Shown here one piece after another: positions 59,606 through 64,000 of a stretch of DNA of 64,000 nucleotides. Under the pieces are notes generated by a model. That model ran no database searches and was not told where the DNA came from. It saw only the letters and a program-made list of their open reading frames with translations. Made by a program: the position numbers and the translations under genes. Source of the DNA: JAFGMQ01 sp036733345 (lineage in GTDB: Bacteria; Desulfobacterota; DSM-4660; Desulfatiglandales; Desulfatiglandaceae); assembly GCA_036733345.1 (NCBI GenBank), contig DAINAR010000008.1:1-64000 (forward strand), written 5' to 3'. The first letter of the stretch is position 1. Every line of letters starts with the position of its first letter.

Positions 59606-60557
59606 AAATGCATTAACCCTTGTATTAGGAGTAAAGGATATTAAGCAACAAACTTTCATAAAACCCGTAAGACTAAGACCTGGAGACCTCATCGGCGTTA
59701 TCTCTCCTTCAAGCCCGGTAAGCAGACATAATATTCAGCTCAGCATAAAGCTTCTGGAAAACAGTGGCTTCAGGGTTCGCCTGGGACGACATGTATACGA
59801 CCGTCAAGACTATTTAGCCGGAAATGATGAAGACCGTCTTGCCGACCTCCATGAAATGTTCCTTGACCCGGAGATAAAGGCAATTTTCTGCTCCAGGGGA
59901 GGATATGGCAGCCTTAGAATACTTGACAAAATCCATTTCGATCTGATTAAGGCAAATCCAAAAATAATTGTGGGTTACAGTGATATCACGGCCCTGTTGA
60001 TTGCTATACAAAAAATGACCGGACTTATTACCTTCCATGGTCCTGTAATTGAAAAACTTGCCCATGCCCATAAAAACAACTGGGAAATTCTTACTCAACT
60101 GCTTACTTCTGATAATTATTATCAGAAAATAGAATTTTCCGAAGGCCGGATACTTTATCCCGGAAAGGCAGTCGGGCATCTGATAGGAGGCAACCTGAGC
60201 CTGATCTCTCATCTTATTGGAACCCCCTATCTCCCTTCTTTTGAAGGTTGCCTGTTATTTCTGGAAGAAAAGGGTGAGCCCTTATACAGGATAGACCGTA
60301 TGCTGACCCACCTGAAACTCAGCGGTCAGTTATCAGGACTGACAGGCATTATGGCGGGTGAATTTTACGAATGCGGAGAGATGGATGCAATTAACCGATT
60401 ATTAATGCATATAGCTAATGATTTACATATCCCGGTTGCCTCAGGCCTTCCTGTTGGTCATGGGCCCATGAATATTACTCTTCCTCTTGGCGTGAAAGCG
60501 GAGCTGGATACAAATTACATGACACTTGAAATCCAAGAAGTCTGTATGGAATCATGA
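59601..60557 (+). CDS. ldcA: LD-carboxypeptidase (S66 family)
   Basis: 318 residues from the first in-frame TTG. It cleaves the L,D bond of murein tetrapeptides in cell-wall recycling. The nucleophile is Ser127 (VGYSDITALL). RGGYGSLRIL, the glutamate in LFLEEKGEPLYRIDRML and the histidine in PVGHGPMNITLPLG complete the Ser-Glu-His set. The start is doubtful: the TTG is part of a dispersed repeat with no ribosome site, whereas AGGAG at 59627-59631 lies 8 bases before an in-frame ATT at 59640. It has no signal peptide. The stop overlaps the mfd ATG by 4 bases. Confidence 0.88.
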   Translation: MKNALTLVLGVKDIKQQTFIKPVRLRPGDLIGVISPSSPVSRHNIQLSIKLLENSGFRVRLGRHVYDRQDYLAGNDEDRLADLHEMFLDPEIKAIFCSRGGYGSLRILDKIHFDLIKANPKIIVGYSDITALLIAIQKMTGLITFHGPVIEKLAHAHKNNWEILTQLLTSDNYYQKIEFSEGRILYPGKAVGHLIGGNLSLISHLIGTPYLPSFEGCLLFLEEKGEPLYRIDRMLTHLKLSGQLSGLTGIMAGEFYECGEMDAINRLLMHIANDLHIPVASGLPVGHGPMNITLPLGVKAELDTNYMTLEIQEVCMES

Positions 60558-63500
60558 CGGATCTGATTAAACAAAGACTCGCTGAACTGAAAAACTGGAT
60601 CAATAATGAAATTAATCCTGTTAACATAACAGGTCTTTCAGGCACGGCACTTCCCTACTTCTTTTCTCTCTTCCTTAAGGATCTAAAAAAACCATGCCTC
60701 GCAATTCTACCAAGCAATAAAGAAGCAGAGCGGCTATATGATGAACTATCGTTTTTCATGTCCGGCCAAAAAGGTATGGACTTGAACGGCGCAGCACGTA
60801 TATACGAATTTCCGCCTTATGATCTTACCCCCCTTACAGGTCTAAGCCCGGATATAGAAGTAGTGATTCGCCGCCTTAAATCACTTTATGCATTGATAAC
60901 AGATGAAAATCCAGTGGTCATAACATCTCTCGAAGCAATATTTTTTAAAACCTTGCCTAAAAAAGCCTTTATTAATGCTATTGACTACCTTGAAACAGGA
61001 GAAGAGCTGAACAGAGATCTTTTTATTCACAGACTTGAAGTAAATGGTTACCAGCGTACCTCTCTGGTTGAAGAAAAAGGAGCCTACTCTGTCCGTGGCG
61101 GTGTTATTGACTTCTTTTCGGCTCTTTACCCAATGCCGATCCGCCTGGAATTCTGGGGTGATCGTATCGAAGCTATACGGCTGTTTGATCCACTCAGCCA
61201 GAGGTCACAAAATTTTTTAGAGGAAATAGTAATTCTGCCTGCAGCAGAAGTTATCATGGATACAAAAAATATCGAAACGGCTCGGTCTATGGGCAGACTC
61301 CCGAACCAGCCTGAGTATGGTATTCACTTCCCCGGAGAAGAGGCCTGGCTTAATCATTTTTATCCGCACCTTGAAACTATTTTTCATTATCTTCCTGAAA
61401 AAGGGATTATTGCACTTTTTGATCAACATCGTACCGAGGCAGTATTTAAAAAAGCAAAAGACAAGTTCGAAAATGACGTAATTAAATATCGTCAAGAGGC
61501 ATCGGAAAAAAGGATACCATTCCCCGAAACTGAAGGTGTCTTTGCATCCCTTGAAGAAATAACATCAAAAAGTACAAGTCACCAGAAACTTAACTTCAGC
61601 GAATTGGATCTTCATGGCAATAATATCGATCAGGGAATGTACATATATTTTGAAGGTCCTTTTCAGATAGATTATGACCTTGATATGCGCCTTGTTGGCA
61701 AAGGAAAGGTATCCATAGCTCCTCTTGTGGAAAAAATATCCAGGTGGGTCTCTTCCGGGGCATCGGTTATCCTCGTTATCCGTACTGAACAGCAGGCGAA
61801 CCGTTTACGGGATATACTTGAAAACTACGATGTGCGAATAGGCCTGATGGTTCCCTTCTGGACTGAAATAACTCATAAGCCAGGATTATATATATGTACA
61901 GGCCGTATTTCAAAGGGGTTTATATGGCCCGATATTGGTCTGTATGTAATAAGTGAAAACGATATTTTCGGCACAAAGAGAACTGTCTCCGACGAAAGAA
62001 GAAAATCAAGAGGGAGTGAGCTTAACTGGTCAAATTTCAGTCAGCTCAAATCAGGTGACTTTATTGTACACGAGGAACATGGAATTGGTCGCTATATCGG
62101 GCTTGAAAAGCTTGAAATACATAAAAAAGTTAACGACTTTGTTATTATACAATACGCCGATAACGCCAAGCTCTACATACCGGCCGACCGCATAAATATT
62201 TTACAGAAATATGCAGGATCAGATGAGACAATACCGAAACTTGACAAATTAGGCGGCCTGAGCTGGAATCTTGCAAAACAAAAGGCAAAAAATTCAGTCA
62301 AAAGAATTGCCAAACAGCTGGTACAGATATATGCCCTGAGAAAATACCGCAAAGGACATGCATTTTCTCCTCCTGACCACTATTTCAGGGAATTTGAAGC
62401 CACTTTTAAGCACGAGGAAACTTACGATCAAATTAAGACAATTGAAAATGTCCTCGACGATATGACTTCAGATCGACCAATGGACCGCCTTATATGTGGC
62501 GATGTAGGTTTTGGAAAAACCGAGGTTGCGGTCAGGGCAGCTTTCCTGGCCGTATCAGAGGGAAAACAGGCAGCCCTTCTCGTGCCTACCACAGTCCTGG
62601 CTGAACAGCATTATGAGACTTTTAAAAACAGGATGTCCCCTTACTCGATACGAATCGGGATACTCAGTCGTTTCAAAACAAAGGCTGAGCAGACAGAAAT
62701 TCTGGGCAAACTTAGATCAGGGGAAATTGATATATTAATAGGAACTCACAGGATCCTGCAAAAAGATGTAAAATTCAAAGATCTGGGCCTTTTAATTATC
62801 GACGAAGAACAGCGGTTCGGAGTTAAGCAGAAAGAGGCATTAAAAAAATATAGATCTATTATTGATGTATTGGCCATAACTGCAACTCCGGTTCCAAGGA
62901 CTCTTCAGATGTCCATGACAGGAGTCAGAGACCTTAGCATCATTGAAACTCCTCCCGAAGACAGGCTGTCTATTCAGACATATCTATCGCCTTATGATGA
63001 GTCCCTTGTTATCCGCGCTTTAACCTTTGAAATGGAAAGAGGAGGGCAGGTCTTTTTTGTCCACAACAAGGTTCAGACAATAGAAGACATGGCAGACAAA
63101 CTTAGAAGTCTCGTTCCCGAGGCACGCTTTGCAGTAGCACATGGCCAGATGAAGGGAAATGAACTCGAAAACAGAATGATACAGTTTATCAACAGGGAAA
63201 TAGATGTGCTCGTTTGCACAACAATTATTGAATCCGGACTTGATATACCGTCCGCCAATACAATTATCATTAATGAGGTTGATCGCCTTGGATTAGCACA
63301 AATATATCAATTAAGGGGCAGAGTGGGCAGATCCAAAGAAAAAGCCTATGCATACCTGCTGCTGTCAAATGAATCCACGCTTTCAAAGGATGCAGAAAAA
63401 AGGCTCAAGGCACTCATGGACTTCTCCCGTCTGGGTGCGGGTCTCCACCTTGCAATGCATGATCTTAAGATACGTGGCTCAGGTAATATTTTAGGGTTCG

Positions 63501-64000
63501 CCCAATCCGGGCACATTTCTGCAGTAGGTTATGAACTTTACCTCAAATTGATTGAACAGGCCGTTGCTGAACTAAGAGGTGAAATATGGGAGGAAGACAT
63601 AATTCCTGAGATCAACTGGAACATAAATGCGTTCCTTCCTGAAGATTATGTAATAGATACAGATGTCCGTCTGAATCTATACCGCAGGCTTTCGGGTATA
63701 AGTGATAAAAGAGATTTATCTGCCATAAAAGAAGAGATTCATGATCGTTTCGGCCCCGCTCCGATTGAGGCAGAAAATCTTCTTGCTTCGATATCTATCC
63801 GGCTGTTACTGAAAAAAGCAGGGATTAATAAGCTTGAAGTCGGACACAAAGGAATTACCATGACTTTTGCACATTCAACTAACGTTGATACTGAAAAAAT
63901 AGTCCGGATTGTGGAAAAAAAGCCTCATAGATTTAGATTATTACCCCAGAATAAAATAACAGTTAATATTCGCCTGCCATCGCCGCCCGAATGTTTCGAA
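60554..64000 (+). CDS. mfd: Transcription-repair coupling factor (partial, runs off the window)
   Basis: 1149 codons are open to the last base, so the C-terminus is missing. Mfd removes stalled RNA polymerase and recruits UvrA. The UvrB-like N-terminal region ends with YSVRGGVIDFFSALYPMPIRLEFWGDRIE. The RNA-polymerase interaction domain begins near FIVHEEHGIGRYIGLEKLE. The RecG-like motor has GDVGFGKTEVAVRAAF (motif I), IIDEEQRFGVKQKE (motif II), ITATPVPRTLQM and QLRGRVGRSKEKAYAYLL. The C-terminal D7 domain starts before the window ends. The ATG overlaps the ldcA stop. Confidence 0.97.
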   Translation, partial: MTDLIKQRLAELKNWINNEINPVNITGLSGTALPYFFSLFLKDLKKPCLAILPSNKEAERLYDELSFFMSGQKGMDLNGAARIYEFPPYDLTPLTGLSPDIEVVIRRLKSLYALITDENPVVITSLEAIFFKTLPKKAFINAIDYLETGEELNRDLFIHRLEVNGYQRTSLVEEKGAYSVRGGVIDFFSALYPMPIRLEFWGDRIEAIRLFDPLSQRSQNFLEEIVILPAAEVIMDTKNIETARSMGRLPNQPEYGIHFPGEEAWLNHFYPHLETIFHYLPEKGIIALFDQHRTEAVFKKAKDKFENDVIKYRQEASEKRIPFPETEGVFASLEEITSKSTSHQKLNFSELDLHGNNIDQGMYIYFEGPFQIDYDLDMRLVGKGKVSIAPLVEKISRWVSSGASVILVIRTEQQANRLRDILENYDVRIGLMVPFWTEITHKPGLYICTGRISKGFIWPDIGLYVISENDIFGTKRTVSDERRKSRGSELNWSNFSQLKSGDFIVHEEHGIGRYIGLEKLEIHKKVNDFVIIQYADNAKLYIPADRINILQKYAGSDETIPKLDKLGGLSWNLAKQKAKNSVKRIAKQLVQIYALRKYRKGHAFSPPDHYFREFEATFKHEETYDQIKTIENVLDDMTSDRPMDRLICGDVGFGKTEVAVRAAFLAVSEGKQAALLVPTTVLAEQHYETFKNRMSPYSIRIGILSRFKTKAEQTEILGKLRSGEIDILIGTHRILQKDVKFKDLGLLIIDEEQRFGVKQKEALKKYRSIIDVLAITATPVPRTLQMSMTGVRDLSIIETPPEDRLSIQTYLSPYDESLVIRALTFEMERGGQVFFVHNKVQTIEDMADKLRSLVPEARFAVAHGQMKGNELENRMIQFINREIDVLVCTTIIESGLDIPSANTIIINEVDRLGLAQIYQLRGRVGRSKEKAYAYLLLSNESTLSKDAEKRLKALMDFSRLGAGLHLAMHDLKIRGSGNILGFAQSGHISAVGYELYLKLIEQAVAELRGEIWEEDIIPEINWNINAFLPEDYVIDTDVRLNLYRRLSGISDKRDLSAIKEEIHDRFGPAPIEAENLLASISIRLLLKKAGINKLEVGHKGITMTFAHSTNVDTEKIVRIVEKKPHRFRLLPQNKITVNIRLPSPPECFE

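Overview
The window reads as a chromosomal segment of an anaerobic, Gram-negative bacterium, most likely a Desulfobacterota (deltaproteobacterial, Desulfobacterales-like) species. This rests on family resemblance and context rather than a marker gene. The dcw cluster contains a meso-diaminopimelate-type MurE. gmhA implies heptose-containing LPS. fhs is the formyl-THF step of C1/Wood-Ljungdahl metabolism. selA implies selenoprotein synthesis. An oxygen-sensitive aromatic-CoA reductase operon, a fused GlcD/GlcF-type oxidoreductase, TRAP transport and an orphan larB also fit an anaerobe.

Layout. 1-3.9 kb: the tail of an unknown gene, a small helical protein, a flavodoxin, larB, a B12-binding radical SAM protein and dtd, with one copy of a dispersed repeat. 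4.1-22.3 kb: an almost complete dcw cluster (mraZ, rsmH, ftsL, ftsI, murE, murF, a lone receiver-domain protein, mraY, murD, ftsW, murG, murC, murB, ftsQ, ftsA, ftsZ). It begins at four phased 10-bp MraZ-box-like repeats and has no ddl. 22.4-31 kb: a second radical SAM protein; a minus-strand trio (small protein, FkbM methyltransferase, amidohydrolase); proC; a candidate small RNA; fhs; and a Na/Pi cotransporter.

31-36.9 kb: a minus-strand catabolic operon (fused FAD/Fe-S dehydrogenase, acyl-CoA ligase, divergent thiolase) with a promoter, a leader hairpin that could compete for the Shine-Dalgarno sequence, a 40-bp perfect palindrome and an intrinsic terminator. 36.9-44.3 kb: ispF-cysS-uvrB, a decayed gene, gmhA, HU and selA. 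44.7-50.9 kb: tRNA-His, a TRAP transporter (dctPQM), a histidine phosphatase, an eight-copy 25-bp tandem repeat and a zinc-ribbon/Yip1 pair.

51-59.2 kb: a UvrD/PcrA helicase, then a compact aromatic operon: a GntR/FCD regulator with an apparent ATT start and a 30-bp perfect palindrome over its -10 box; three subunits of a 4-hydroxybenzoyl-CoA-reductase-type molybdoenzyme, including the extra four-cysteine loop; and a PaaK-type CoA ligase. The inferred logic is ligase activation of an aromatic acid to its CoA thioester followed by reductive dehydroxylation, with derepression by pathway acyl-CoA. 59.5-64 kb: the second copy of the dispersed repeat, an LD-carboxypeptidase and mfd, which runs off the window.

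The less expected signals are the aromatic operon and its operator, the MraZ box, a possible leader peptide coupled to murG, the dispersed repeat that abuts gene starts, the candidate small RNA and the leader hairpin of the dehydrogenase operon. No phage, IS element or CRISPR array was seen.
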